From: Rhodospirillales bacterium | GTDB taxonomy: Bacteria; Pseudomonadota; Alphaproteobacteria; Reyranellales; Reyranellaceae | Direction of reading: 5' to 3' | DNA: 64,000 nucleotides | Assembly (NCBI GenBank): GCA_016185145.1 | Contig: JACPOB010000099.1 | Coordinates: 98,260-162,259 of the forward strand | Part shown: piece after piece, positions 44,201 through 54,133 of the stretch | Position numbering within the stretch: position 1 is the first letter of the stretch | Layout of the letters: every line of letters begins with the position of its first letter | Translations under genes and position numbers: made by a program | The notes under the pieces: model-generated | Databases searched by the model: none | Seen by the model: only the letters and a program-made list of their open reading frames with translations | What the model was told of the DNA's origin: nothing

Positions 44201-45073
44201 ATGGCCGTCCAGCCCGTCCCGTACATGGAGCGCACGCGCCTTTACTACCGCGCGCTCGGCTATGAGAGCGACTACGTCTGGGCGACGTTCGCCGACGTGC
44301 CGTTCGCGCGCCTGCACGAGCCGCTCGCCCGGTCGAAGATCGCCTTGCTGACCACGGCGAGCCCGCCTGACCGGGACAATGTCGACAGCGCCGGCATCCG
44401 GCATGTCTGGTCGGGCCTGGTCGCCGAGCCGCCCGAGCAGCCCTTCACCGACAATGTCGCCTGGGACAAGGCGTCCACGCATACGCGCGATCGCGGCAGC
44501 TATCTGCCGATCGAGGTCGCGACGGAGCTGGCGGGCGAGGGCGCCTTTGCCGGTCTCGCCGCGCACTTCCACGGCATCCCGACGGAATACAGCCAACGCA
44601 AGACGCTCGAGGTCGACGCGCCGCAGGTCCTGTCGCGCCTGCGCGACGACGGCGCCGATGCCGCGATCCTCTGTCCGCTTTGACCCGTCTGCCACCAAAC
44701 CGTGAGTTTGGTCGCCCGACATCTCGAAGCCAGCGGCCTGCCGACGGTGATCATCGGCTCGGCGCTCGACGTCGTCGAGCATTGCGGCGTGCCGCGCTTC
44801 GTCTTCACCGACTTTCCGCTCGGCAATCCCTGCGGCCCGCCATACCGCCGCGACATTCAGCGCGCCGTCGTGAAGCTCGCCCTGGATCTGCTGTCGTCGG
44901 CCAGCGGGCCGCGCACCACCGTCATGGCGCCGTTCGCCTGGGACGATCCGGACTGGCGCGGCCGCTATGGCCGCGTCGATCCCGCCAAGCGCGACGAACT
45001 TCTGGAGGCCGGCCGCCAGCGCCGCGCACGCCGGTCCGCGATGCGCCCGCGAGGCACGACGAACGAGAGCTGA
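44201..45073 (+). CDS. Candidate selenoprotein: glycine/sarcosine/betaine/D-proline reductase selenoprotein-B family, Sec at codon 161
   Basis: Read with the TGA at 44681-44683 as selenocysteine, the gene gives 290 residues; read normally it stops after 160. The first part (RTRLYYRALGYESDYVWATFADVPF, SKIALLTTAS, DRGSYLPIEV) and the part after the TGA (PVCHQTVSLVARHLEASGLPTVIIG, VVEHCGVPRFVFTDFPLGNPCG) are both typical of this family, and the frame does not shift. Sec161 with Cys164 and His165 forms a U-x-x-C-H redox motif where relatives carry Cys or Sec. A SECIS-like hairpin follows. It may be a redox enzyme unrelated to amino acid fermentation. The alternative is a pseudogene by a single TGC/TGT-to-TGA change. 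Confidence 0.8.
44694..44712 (+). promoter_or_regulatory. Putative bacterial SECIS element
   Basis: A perfect 7-bp stem ACCAAAC/GTTTGGT with loop CGTGA lies in the coding sequence. The apical loop begins 17 nt after the TGA and has G at its second position, which fits the general bacterial SECIS pattern (loop 16-37 nt after UGA, G among the first two loop bases) recognised by SelB. Confidence 0.7.
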
Positions 45074-45999
45074 CTCATATTCTCCCGGACCGCGAGCGTG
45101 CAGTGGCCGGCGGCGACGACGTCGAGATCGAAGCCTTTCAGCGCCTCGACTGTCTGCGGAATGACGCGCTCGTTGGTTCCGGACAGATGCAGGCCCCCCA
45201 GCACGCAATGCAGCTTCACGCCGGCGAAGCTGTCGCGCGCATGGTTCAGCACGTTGATCACGCCGGCATGGCTGCAGGCGGTCAGCACGACCAGGCCCTT
45301 GCCCTTCACATTCACCGCCACGAAGCGTTCGTCGATCAGAAGCTCGTCCGGCTCCCAGCCCTTGCCGTCCTCGGTTCGGCGATGCTGGCCGGGCAGGCCG
45401 GTCTCGAACGGCGTGCGGCGCGGGATCTCGCCGCTGACGAACACGCTGTCGGCGATGAGCTGCGGCTCGCGCGTGCAGACGACACGGCCGCCCTGGGCGT
45501 CGAGGTCGGCCGGCGAGGGAACGTCCTCCATCGGCCGGAACGAGCCGTCCGGCATCTTGGCGGCGCGGCTGCGGAACATGTCGGGATGGACGTAGCAGCC
45601 GATGCGCTTGCCGCCGTTGCGGTCGCGCACGAGCTGCAGCGCGCGCAGCATGGCGCCCGCATGATCCCAGTGTCCGTGGCTCAGCACCATGGCTTCGACC
45701 GGCCCGAGATCGAGGCCGAGCCGCGAGACGTTCTGCTCGAACACGCGATCCTCCGGCCCGGTGTCGAACAGCACGGAATGGCTGCTGCCGCCGCTCTTCA
45801 CGGTGAGCAGGCAGGAGAGACCGTGCGCGGCGCAGCACAGGCAACCGCCGCCCAGCACCCAGGCGCCGCCGCGCCGTCGGCCCAGACCGCCCAGCTCGGT
45901 CTCGATGAAGGAGGGCACCGACGACAGCGAATCGGTGACGTTGTCGACGATGATCTGGATGTCGAGAGAGTCGACCGCAGCGAGTGACGTCATGGGCAT
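44965..45999 (-). CDS. MBL-fold metallo-hydrolase with a replaced C-terminus
   Basis: 344 residues as read. The metallo-beta-lactamase fold is clear: DTGPEDRVFEQN (about 79-90), SHGHWDHAG (His108, His110, Asp112, His113), CSHAG, GGLHL and AGHCT near residue 296-300. A CLCCAAHG motif sits at 53-60. After AGHCT family members continue with HCTGW-like sequence and another 25-40 residues; here the reading runs into a family A repeat arm (ccggaccgcgagc at about 45085-45097) and then antisense through the tail of the selenoprotein gene as an Arg-rich 45-residue tail. So the 3' end was probably lost by recombination at the repeat, and the tail is likely non-native. Confidence 0.75.
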   Translation of the reverse strand: MPMTSLAAVDSLDIQIIVDNVTDSLSSVPSFIETELGGLGRRRGGAWVLGGGCLCCAAHGLSCLLTVKSGGSSHSVLFDTGPEDRVFEQNVSRLGLDLGPVEAMVLSHGHWDHAGAMLRALQLVRDRNGGKRIGCYVHPDMFRSRAAKMPDGSFRPMEDVPSPADLDAQGGRVVCTREPQLIADSVFVSGEIPRRTPFETGLPGQHRRTEDGKGWEPDELLIDERFVAVNVKGKGLVVLTACSHAGVINVLNHARDSFAGVKLHCVLGGLHLSGTNERVIPQTVEALKGFDLDVVAAGHCTLAVRENMSQLSFVVPRGRIADRRARRWRPASRSSSRLAGSTRP

Positions 46000-46121
46000 T
46001 CCTCAGTCGCAGAGAAAACACCCAATAAAAGTCAGTTTGGACGCGCCATGCAAATTGATTACGCAATTCGCGACGGTGAAGCTGGTGTTCGTGAACTCCA
46101 CCTCGGGGGAGTGAGGGAACC

Positions 46122-46607
46122 ATGGCGACTACGATCGGCGGCGGCGGTATCGACCTGCCGCCGGCAGCGATGGAAGCGAACACCTGGGAGAACCATCCGC
46201 TGCGCATGATTCGGGAGGTCGTCGATGCGGCCCTGGGCGAACTGGCGGGAGAGCTTGCCAGGCTTCGTTCGGAACGGCTGACACGGCCGATCCCGCCGGA
46301 GCGATTATTGCGCGCGATGCTGTTGCAGGCCTTCTACGGCATCCGGTCGGAGCGTCAGTTGATGGCGTGGATGGAGGTCGACCATCTGCTGCGCTGGTTC
46401 GTGGGCTTCGAAGCAGATGACGTCGCGTGGGACCATCCGAGCTTCGTGACGAATCGCGACCGGCTGCTGGCGGGGGCGATCGCGCGAAAGTTCCTGGCGG
46501 CGGTGATCGTCGATCCGCAAGTGAAGCGACTCTTGGCGAGCGACCACTTCTCGGTCGACGGCACGCTGCTGATGGCCTGGGCGTCGGGCAAGAGGCTGGC
46601 GGCGTGA
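46122..46607 (+). pseudogene. Truncated IS5-type transposase (N-terminal half)
   Basis: 161 residues with the InsH N-terminal (DUF772) pattern: NHPLRMIREVVDAAL, RPIPPERLLRAMLLQAFYGIRSERQLMAWMEVDHLLRWFVG, DDVAWDHPSFVTNRDRLL and LLASDHFSVDGTLLMAWAS. The Asp in FSVDGTLL is the first catalytic DDE residue; the rest of the catalytic domain is missing, as the frame ends in GKRLAA and a stop 7 bp before the convergent crotonase stop. A relic of an insertion sequence, unable to act alone. Confidence 0.88.
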
Positions 46608-46614
46608 GCTTGCT

Positions 46615-47394
46615 TCAATATCGCCAGGCCGCTGGCCGCTTGGCGAGAAAGGCGTCGACGCCTTCGGCGAAGTCAGGCGTGCCGGCGAGCTGCACGACGG
46701 TCTCGAGCTCCAGCGCCATGCCGTCCTCGAAGGTCATGCCGCCGCCCAGCGTCACGGTGCGGCGGATGGCGGCCAGCGCCGCCGGCGACTTGGCGGCGAG
46801 CGTCTCGGCATAGGCCTGCACATGGGCCCGCAGCCCGGCGGGCTCGACCAGCTCGTCGACCAGGCCCCAGCTCAGCGCCTCGGCTGCCGGCACGAGTCTG
46901 CCCTCGTAGAGATAGCGAAGGGCGCGCGGCCGGCCGATCAGGCGGGCCAGCGCCTGGGTCGTGGCGATCGGCGGGATGAATCCGATATTGATCTCGGGCT
47001 GGCCGAGCCTGGCATCGGCCGCGGCGAAGCGCAGGTCGCAATGCAGCGTCATCTCCAGCCCGCCGCCGACTGCCGTGCCGTTGATGGCGGCGAGCAGCGG
47101 CTTGGGTGAGCCGCGCAGCAGGCGCACGATCTCGTGGCAGCGCTCGGCCCAACGGCGCATGCCGTCCTGGCCGATCCCCTTGAAGACGTTCAGGTCGGCG
47201 CCGGCGCTGAAATAGCGCGGCACGGCGCTCGCCAGCACCAGCACGCGCACGGCAGGATCGCCGAGCGCCGCGGCGAGGGCGTCGTGGGTCTCGTCGACCA
47301 TCTCGCGCGTGAAGGCGTTGACGGGCGGGCGGTTGAATTCCAGCCAGCCGACATGGCGGTCGACGCTGGAGCGGATGGAGGTGGGTCGGCTCAT
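46615..47394 (-). CDS. Enoyl-CoA hydratase/isomerase family protein (copy 1)
   Basis: 259 residues of the crotonase fold. The oxyanion-hole elements are SAGADLNVF (about 64-72) and GTAVGGGLEMTLHCDLRFAA (about 104-123), with catalytic-loop Glu in LGQPEINIGFIPP near 134. It hydrates or isomerises an enoyl-CoA in fatty acid or aromatic degradation. It stands alone downstream of the IS fragment (convergent) and 58 bp downstream of no partner, so the pathway is open. Confidence 0.92.
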   Translation of the reverse strand: MSRPTSIRSSVDRHVGWLEFNRPPVNAFTREMVDETHDALAAALGDPAVRVLVLASAVPRYFSAGADLNVFKGIGQDGMRRWAERCHEIVRLLRGSPKPLLAAINGTAVGGGLEMTLHCDLRFAAADARLGQPEINIGFIPPIATTQALARLIGRPRALRYLYEGRLVPAAEALSWGLVDELVEPAGLRAHVQAYAETLAAKSPAALAAIRRTVTLGGGMTFEDGMALELETVVQLAGTPDFAEGVDAFLAKRPAAWRY

Positions 47395-47452
47395 GCCGCA
47401 GCGTATCGTGCACCGTGCGAATTGCCACCGGCTGAAGCCGGTCGCACGAGCC

Positions 47453-48645
47453 TCAACGAACGTTGCGGGCCAGCCTTGCCAGCAGGATCATGCTCACGAG
47501 CGACAGCATGGCAGCCGCGAAGATCAGCCATAGCGCGGCGGTCGTGCCGCCGTTGCTGAGCACGGCGGCGATGACCGGCGGCGCCGACGCCGAGACGATG
47601 CCCTGCGGCAAAGCGAGCCTTCCCATGTAGGCGCCGAACTGGCCGCGTCCGAACAGGGCGAGCGGCAAGGTGGCGCGCTGCACCGCCTTCAGGCCGTTGG
47701 CGATGCCGTAGGAGACGATGCAGAGCAGCCCCAGGACGAAGTTGCCGCCGTCGAGCAGCGCCACGCCGAGGCCCAGCACCAGCGCGGCCGAGCCGAACAC
47801 GGCCGAATTCATGATCGAGTAGCGATGGCCGAACAGCAGTTCGAACACGCGCACCGTGACCTGCGAGGGTCCGATCAACGAGGCCAGGAACACCGCGGTG
47901 GCGGCCGGATGGCCAAGCCCGCGCAGCAGCTCGATCACGTGCACCATGGCGCCGGTGAACACGAAGGCGCCGCTGGAGAGCGTTATGGACAGCAGCAGGA
48001 AGGCGCGGCTGCGCACCTCCGAGGGCACGCCGCTCGCTGCGGGATTGGCCGCGGCGGAGAGATGATGCGTCGGCGGTCGGTGCGGCAACACCAGCAGATG
48101 GACGGGTAGACAGGCGAAGAGATGGATCGCGGCAAAGACCAGCAGCGTTCCGCGCCAGCCCATCGCCACGTCGAGCGCGCCCGAGAGCGGCCAGAATACG
48201 GTCGAGGCGAAACCGCCGATGATGGCCAGCATGCCGATGGCGCGTCGCGCCGAGGGGCCCGCGACCTGGGCCAATGCGATGCTGGACGGCGTGCTGAGCG
48301 CGAGCGTCGAGGCGATGCCCATCGCCGCCCAGCACAGCAGGTAGCTCACCAGGCCCTGGGCGAAGGCCAGCGCCGCGATCGAGACGGCGTAGAGCGCCGA
48401 GCCCGAGGCCATGATGATTCGCGCACCGGTGCGGTCGATCAGCCGCCCGACCTGCGGCGCCAGCAGCGAGCCCACGCCGAACATCACGGTGATGCCGGCG
48501 AACACGACCTCGCTCGCCAGCCCCAGCGATTCGCCCATGGGGCGGCCCAGCATCGCCGGCATCAGGAAGGTGGTGCCCCAGCCCACGATCTGCGTGAAGC
48601 CGAGGCCGATGGTCGCGAGATGGGCGGCTCGTGCGGCGGGCGTGA

Positions 48646-48649
<4 letters not shown>
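47453..48649 (-). CDS. MFS transporter coupled to mtnA
   Basis: 398 residues, starting at GTG that overlaps the mtnA stop by GTGA; the longer open frame upstream lies in mtnA. About 12 helices, with the MFS loop LLAPQVGRLIDRTGARIIMASGSALYA after helix 2 (about 60-85) and a charged centre loop near 185-210. Coupling to mtnA suggests uptake or export of a methylthio compound or another sulfur metabolite, but this is only inferred. Confidence 0.87.
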
Positions 48650-49737
<1,088 letters not shown>

Positions 49738-49779
49738 GGGCCCGGAGATAGGGGCGTCCGGCGGGGGAGGTCAATAGTC

Positions 49780-49899
49780 GTCATCCCGAGCGAAGCCGCC
49801 CGAAGGGCGGCGTAGCCGAGGGACCTATTCTTGTCGACGGAAGGACAAGAATAGGTCCCTCCGCTTCGCCTCGCTACGCTCGGCTCCGGTCGGGATGAC
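49780..49899. repeat. Family B palindromic repeat (copy between mtnA and the E1-like gene)
   Basis: Ends gtcatcccgagcgaag and cggtcgggatgac; the central 16-bp arms gggacctattcttgtc and gacaagaataggtccc are exact reverse complements around 8 nt. It separates two minus-strand genes. Confidence 0.9.
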
Positions 49900-49909
49900 C
49901 AGGGGGGAT

Positions 49910-52264
49910 CTAGATCGACCGCGCCACCGCGTCGACGATCGCCGCGGCATCGAGCTTGTACGCTCGATAGAGGTCGGGAATGTCACCGGACTGACCAAAG
50001 GCCTCGATGCCCAGTGGCACGACGCGCTGGCCGCGCACCGAGCCCAGCCAGCTCAGCGCCAGCGGATGGCCGTCGAGCACGGTGACCAGCCGGGCATCGC
50101 GCGACAGCGGCGCGAGCAGGCGCTCGACCGGCGCAGCACTGCGATCGACCAGCCCTGCGGTGCGGCCGCGATTGCGCTGTGCGGCCAGCCAGTCGGCATG
50201 CAGGCGGTCGGGCGAGGTCAGGACCAGCAGGCCGGCTCCGGAGAAATCGCGCGCCACGCTTTCGTGCGCGGCGATCGCCTCGGGCGTGACGGCGCCCATG
50301 CAGACGATGGCGACGTCGCCGCCGGCCTCGGGGGCGGCGTACCAGTAGCCGCCGGACACGATGTCGGACTCCTGCTCGGGCGTCAGCGTCCGTTGCGGCT
50401 GCGGCAGGCTTCTGGTCGACAGCCGAAGATAGACCGAGCCGCCCTTGTCCTGCTGCATGTACTCCAGGCCATGGCGCATCAGCACCGCGAGCTCGTCGAC
50501 ATAGGCGGGCTCGTAGGAGAGCAGGCCGGGCTGGCCGATGCCGATCAGCGGCGTGTGGATGCTCTGATGTGCGCCGCCTTCCGGCGCCAAGGTCACGCCC
50601 GACGGCGTCGCCACGATCATGAACCGCGCATCCTGGTAGCAGGCATAGTTCAGGGCATCGAGCCCACGCGCGATGAAAGGATCGTAGAGCGTGCCGATCG
50701 GCAGCAGGCGCGCGCCGAAGAGCTGGTGGCTCAGCCCCATCGCCGCGAGCTGGATGAACAGGTTGTTCTCGGCGATGCCGAGCTCGATGTGCTGGCCGCG
50801 CGGCGTCTTGCGCCAGAGCTGGGCCGACACGACCTTGAGCTCGCGGAACACGTCTTCCGCCTCGGTGTGCGCCCACAGGCCGCGCCGGTTCACCCAGGCG
50901 CCGAGGTTGGTCGAGACCGTGACGTCGGGCGAGGTCGTGACGATGCGCCGGCTGAGCTCGCTGTCCTCGGCGGCGATGGCGTTCAGGATCTTGCCGAAGC
51001 CCGCCTGGGTGCTCGATTCCTTGTCGTTGGGCTTGGGCAGCGCTGCGGGGATCGCCACGACGGGAGCCTCGGTGCGGCGGCGGCCCTCGGCGTTGAACGG
51101 CGCTTCGGCCAGGAACTGCTGCAGCTCGGCGGGCGTCGCCTTGAGGCCCGCAAACCTGTCCCACTCCTGGCCGTCGGCGATGGCCATGCCCTTCTTGAAG
51201 CCCGCCATCTGGTCGAGCGTCATCAGGCCGGAATGGTTGTCCTTATGGCCGGCGAAGGGCAGGCCCTGGCCCTTGATGGTGTAGGCGATGAAGCAGGTCG
51301 GCTGGTCGCCCTCGACGCCCTCGAAGGCGTCGAGCACGGCCTGCATGTCGTTGCCGGCGAGGTTGGTCATCAGCCGATGCAGCGTCTCGTCGTCGTGCTG
51401 CTCGAGGATGCGGCGGATGCCGGGATACTGGTTGAGGTCGCGCGTCAGCGCCTCGCGCCAGCCCGCACCGCCCTTGAACACCAATGCCGAGTAGAGCGAG
51501 TTGGGGCAGTCGTCGATCCACTGCCGCAGATGCTCGCCGTCGGGCTGGGCGAAGGCCGCTTCCAGGAGCTTGCCGTACTTCAACGTGACGACGCGCCAGC
51601 CGACCAGCTCGAACATCTCGCCGATGCGGCCGAACAGGCGGTCGTTGACCACGCCGTCCAGGCTCTGGCGATTGTAGTCGATCACCCACCAGAGGTTCCT
51701 GACGTCGTGCTTCCAGCCTTCGAGCAGCGCCTCGAAGATGTTGCCTTCGTCGAGCTCGGCATCGCCGACCAGCGCCACCATGCGCCCTGTCGGTCGCTTG
51801 CCGTCACCCAGCTCCTTCAGGCGCACATAGTCCTGCACCAGGGAGGAGAAGAGGGTCATTGCGACGCCGAGGCCGACCGAGCCGGTCGAAAAGTCGACGT
51901 CGTCGACGTCCTTGGTGCGCGAGGGATAGGACTGCGCGCCGCCCAGCCCACGGAAGCGCTCCAGCTTCTCCTGCGATTGGTGTCCGAACAGATATTGGAT
52001 CGCATGGAACACCGGCGAGGCGTGCGGCTTCACCGCCACGCGATCCTCCGGCTTCAGCACCGAGAAGTAGAGCGCCGTCATGACCGTGGCGAGCGACGCA
52101 CAAGAAGCCTGGTGACCGCCGACCTTCAGCCCGTCGCGGTTGGGGCGCAGGTGATTGGCGTTATGGATGGTCCAGGCGCTCAGCCACAGGACCTTGCGCT
52201 CGAGCTCGCGCAGGAGCCTGAGACGTTGCGCCTTCAACTCTCGCACGGGGGCAATCGTGGTCAT
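49910..52264 (-). CDS. Homodimeric 2-oxoacid dehydrogenase E1/transketolase-like enzyme (MdeB-like)
   Basis: 784 residues from the ATG giving MTTIAPVRELKAQRLRLLRELERKVL. The thiamine diphosphate motif runs from GDAELDEGN (167) to N198 in IDYNRQSLDG, as in AceE-type E1 rather than classical transketolase. HLRPNRDGLKVGGHQASCAS near 38-57 is also AceE-like. A divergent Lrp-type regulator is the layout of mdeB-mdeR in Pseudomonas putida, where MdeB handles 2-oxobutyrate from methionine; mtnA lies just downstream here. No E2/E3 or methionine gamma-lyase genes are in the window. Alternatives are pyruvate E1 or an uncharacterised transketolase. Confidence 0.83.
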   Translation of the reverse strand: MTTIAPVRELKAQRLRLLRELERKVLWLSAWTIHNANHLRPNRDGLKVGGHQASCASLATVMTALYFSVLKPEDRVAVKPHASPVFHAIQYLFGHQSQEKLERFRGLGGAQSYPSRTKDVDDVDFSTGSVGLGVAMTLFSSLVQDYVRLKELGDGKRPTGRMVALVGDAELDEGNIFEALLEGWKHDVRNLWWVIDYNRQSLDGVVNDRLFGRIGEMFELVGWRVVTLKYGKLLEAAFAQPDGEHLRQWIDDCPNSLYSALVFKGGAGWREALTRDLNQYPGIRRILEQHDDETLHRLMTNLAGNDMQAVLDAFEGVEGDQPTCFIAYTIKGQGLPFAGHKDNHSGLMTLDQMAGFKKGMAIADGQEWDRFAGLKATPAELQQFLAEAPFNAEGRRRTEAPVVAIPAALPKPNDKESSTQAGFGKILNAIAAEDSELSRRIVTTSPDVTVSTNLGAWVNRRGLWAHTEAEDVFRELKVVSAQLWRKTPRGQHIELGIAENNLFIQLAAMGLSHQLFGARLLPIGTLYDPFIARGLDALNYACYQDARFMIVATPSGVTLAPEGGAHQSIHTPLIGIGQPGLLSYEPAYVDELAVLMRHGLEYMQQDKGGSVYLRLSTRSLPQPQRTLTPEQESDIVSGGYWYAAPEAGGDVAIVCMGAVTPEAIAAHESVARDFSGAGLLVLTSPDRLHADWLAAQRNRGRTAGLVDRSAAPVERLLAPLSRDARLVTVLDGHPLALSWLGSVRGQRVVPLGIEAFGQSGDIPDLYRAYKLDAAAIVDAVARSI

Positions 52265-52363
52265 GAGCACGGCATACGCCTGGCACGGGGGAAAGTCCTT
52301 GCGTTCGGACCCTTTGAACGGCTGTATAGGGTAGAATTGCGCCAAAAATAGGAAATTTGAGCA

Positions 52364-52825
52364 ATGATCTCCCTCGATGCCATCGACCGGCGCATCCTCG
52401 ACCATCTGCAGAAGGACGGCCGGGTGAGCAATGCCGACCTCGCCGGGCAGGTCGGGCTCTCCTCCTCGCCGTGCTGGCGGCGGGTCAAGGCCCTGGAGGA
52501 GGCGGGGGTAATCAAGGGCTACGCCGCGCAGGTCGACGCCAAGTCGGTCGGCCTGTCGGTCAACGTCTTCATGAGCGTGTCGCTCTCGACCCAGAACGAG
52601 AAGGCGCTGCAGGCCTTCGAGCGTGCCGCCGCGGCGCGGCCCGAGGTGATGGAGTGCTACCTGATGACCGGCGACAGCGATTACCTGCTGCGCATCGTCG
52701 TGCCCGACCTCGAAGCCTACGAGCGCTTCGTCATGGACTTCACCAAGATCGCGGGCATTGCCCAGATCAGGAGCTCGTTCGCCCTGCGTACGGTCAAGCA
52801 GGGCGCCGCGCTGCCGCTCGGCTGA
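52364..52825 (+). CDS. Lrp/AsnC family transcriptional regulator (MdeR-like position)
   Basis: 153 residues. The HTH (LDAIDRRILDHLQ, DLAGQVGLSSSPCWRRVKALEEAGVI) occupies about 4-60, and the RAM domain about 68-145 (RPEVMECYLMTGDSDYLLRIVVPDL). It is divergent from the E1-like gene across 99 bp that include an AT-rich region with a partial CAAA/TTTG dyad (about 52343-52360) near its start. It probably activates the E1-like gene in response to an amino acid such as methionine. Confidence 0.93.
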   Translation: MISLDAIDRRILDHLQKDGRVSNADLAGQVGLSSSPCWRRVKALEEAGVIKGYAAQVDAKSVGLSVNVFMSVSLSTQNEKALQAFERAAAARPEVMECYLMTGDSDYLLRIVVPDLEAYERFVMDFTKIAGIAQIRSSFALRTVKQGAALPLG

Positions 52826-52955
52826 TGTGCTGGGGGCGCGTCATGTCTTCCGGACCGCGCGCTTCCAGCGCGCTCATGAGCTTGAGCGCGCTGGGATGCG
52901 CGGTCCGGAAGAGCATGAGAAGACGCGCCACTGGAGTGGCGCGCCCCCAAGCACA
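52826..52955. repeat. Family A repeat nested in a second palindrome
   Basis: The core 52847-52911 has exact ends cttccggaccgcgcgc and gcgcggtccggaag. Around it lies another dyad, tgtgctgggggcgcg with cgcgcccccaagcaca, so the element is nested. Its end touches the TAA of the convergent methyltransferase gene. Confidence 0.85.
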
Positions 52956-54011
52956 TTACGGTCTCGCCTCGAGGATCATGTTGAACGGCGTTTCGGCGGC
53001 GCGGCGGACGCTGCGGAAGCCGGCGCCACCGATCACCTCGCGCAGCTTCGCCTCGCCGGCCTGTGCTCCGAGCGCGGCGCCGACTTCCTGGGAGAGGGAC
53101 GTCGGCACGCAGATCATGGTGGATCCCGCGTAGAAGAGCCGTCCGACGGGATTGAGATTGTCCTCGAGTCGGTCGCCGGCCATCGGTTCGGCGATCATCC
53201 AGCTTCCGTCCGGCTTCAGCAGACCCCGAACGTGGGCCGCAGCGCCGGCCGGGTCGCCCATGTCGTGCAGGCAGTCGAAGCTCGTCACGAGGTCGAAGTC
53301 CCGCTCGGGGATTTCCTTGGCCGACGCGACCTCGAACCGGGTGTTCGCCGAGACGCCGTGATCCCAGGCATGGGCGCGGGAATCCTCGATCGATCCGGCA
53401 TGGAAGTCGTAGCCGATGAACTGCGAGTTGGGGAAAGCCTTGGCCATCAGCACGGTCGACCAGCCGTGACCGCACCCGATGTCGGCCACCTTGGCGCCGC
53501 GTTCGAGCTTGGCGATCACGCCGTCCAGTGAGGGCAGCCAGCTCGGGATCAGGTTGTTGTGGTAGCCGGGGCGAAAGAAGCGGGCGACGGCGCAGAACAT
53601 GCAGCCCGCCTGATCGCCCCACGCCACGCCGCCGCCGCTCGTGAAAGCGGCCTGCACCTTGGGCTGGTTCTCGATCATCGCCGCCATGAGGTCGAAGCCG
53701 CCCATCATGTAGACGGGGCTGTCCTCGACGGCGAAGACCATGGCCTGTTCCGGCGGCAGCGCGAAGGTCTTGGCCGTGGGGTCGTACGCCAGATAGCCGG
53801 AGGCCGCCTGCTGCGACAGCCATTCGCGCAGGTATCTTTCGTGCACTCCGGCGCGCAGGGCGAGCGCGCTGCAGGTCATCGGACCTGCCGCCTGAAGGGC
53901 CTTGTACAGACCGAGCGCGTCGCCCATGCGCACCATGGCGACGCTGGCGGCGCCGCCGAGGTCGCCCAGCATTTTCCCAACGAAATCGTGCAGCTTTGCT
54001 TCGTCGACCAT
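52956..54011 (-). CDS. SAM-dependent methyltransferase with N-terminal winged-helix domain
   Basis: 351 residues from the ATG 8 bases after a perfect AAAGGAGG; the in-frame ATG at 54041 has no such site. Residues about 10-90 form a winged-helix-like dimerisation domain (MVRMGDALGLYKALQAAGPMTCSALALRAGVHERYLREWL). The SAM site is VADIGCGHGWSTVLMAK (about 170-186), with FIGYDFHAGSIEDSR after it and TSFDCLHDMGDPAG later. Such proteins methylate small molecules. The substrate is not known. Confidence 0.9.
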   Translation of the reverse strand: MVDEAKLHDFVGKMLGDLGGAASVAMVRMGDALGLYKALQAAGPMTCSALALRAGVHERYLREWLSQQAASGYLAYDPTAKTFALPPEQAMVFAVEDSPVYMMGGFDLMAAMIENQPKVQAAFTSGGGVAWGDQAGCMFCAVARFFRPGYHNNLIPSWLPSLDGVIAKLERGAKVADIGCGHGWSTVLMAKAFPNSQFIGYDFHAGSIEDSRAHAWDHGVSANTRFEVASAKEIPERDFDLVTSFDCLHDMGDPAGAAAHVRGLLKPDGSWMIAEPMAGDRLEDNLNPVGRLFYAGSTMICVPTSLSQEVGAALGAQAGEAKLREVIGGAGFRSVRRAAETPFNMILEARP

Positions 54012-54133
54012 GCGCGGCCTCCTTTGCGACAGGGCCTTCATGGTCGGTCACCTCTGTCCGCGTCGCTTGAAGGACTGCTTGAGAACGCCTTGTCTTTTTG
54101 TTGTGACCGTCGGAGGTCACAGCTCTATGGGCG

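Noticed and set aside
44681..44683. Simple nonsense mutation (pseudogene) at codon 161
   Set aside because: Not excluded, but less likely: the stop is TGA at the known Sec site, with a hairpin at the right distance and no other damage.
44702..45073. Separate 123-codon gene after the TGA
   Set aside because: It would start at a GTG inside the family core and lack the N-terminal half; reading through the TGA explains both parts better.
44075..46207. 710-codon minus-strand open frame across the selenoprotein and MBL genes
   Set aside because: It is out of frame with the MBL fold and mostly Arg-rich; a shadow.
49738..49779. SAM riboswitch before mtnA
   Set aside because: The leader to the repeat is about 40 bp and shows no SAM aptamer pattern.
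49895..52351. 818-codon plus-strand open frame opposite the E1-like gene
   Set aside because: The minus strand has a clear thiamine-enzyme; this frame is compositionally biased and has no motifs.
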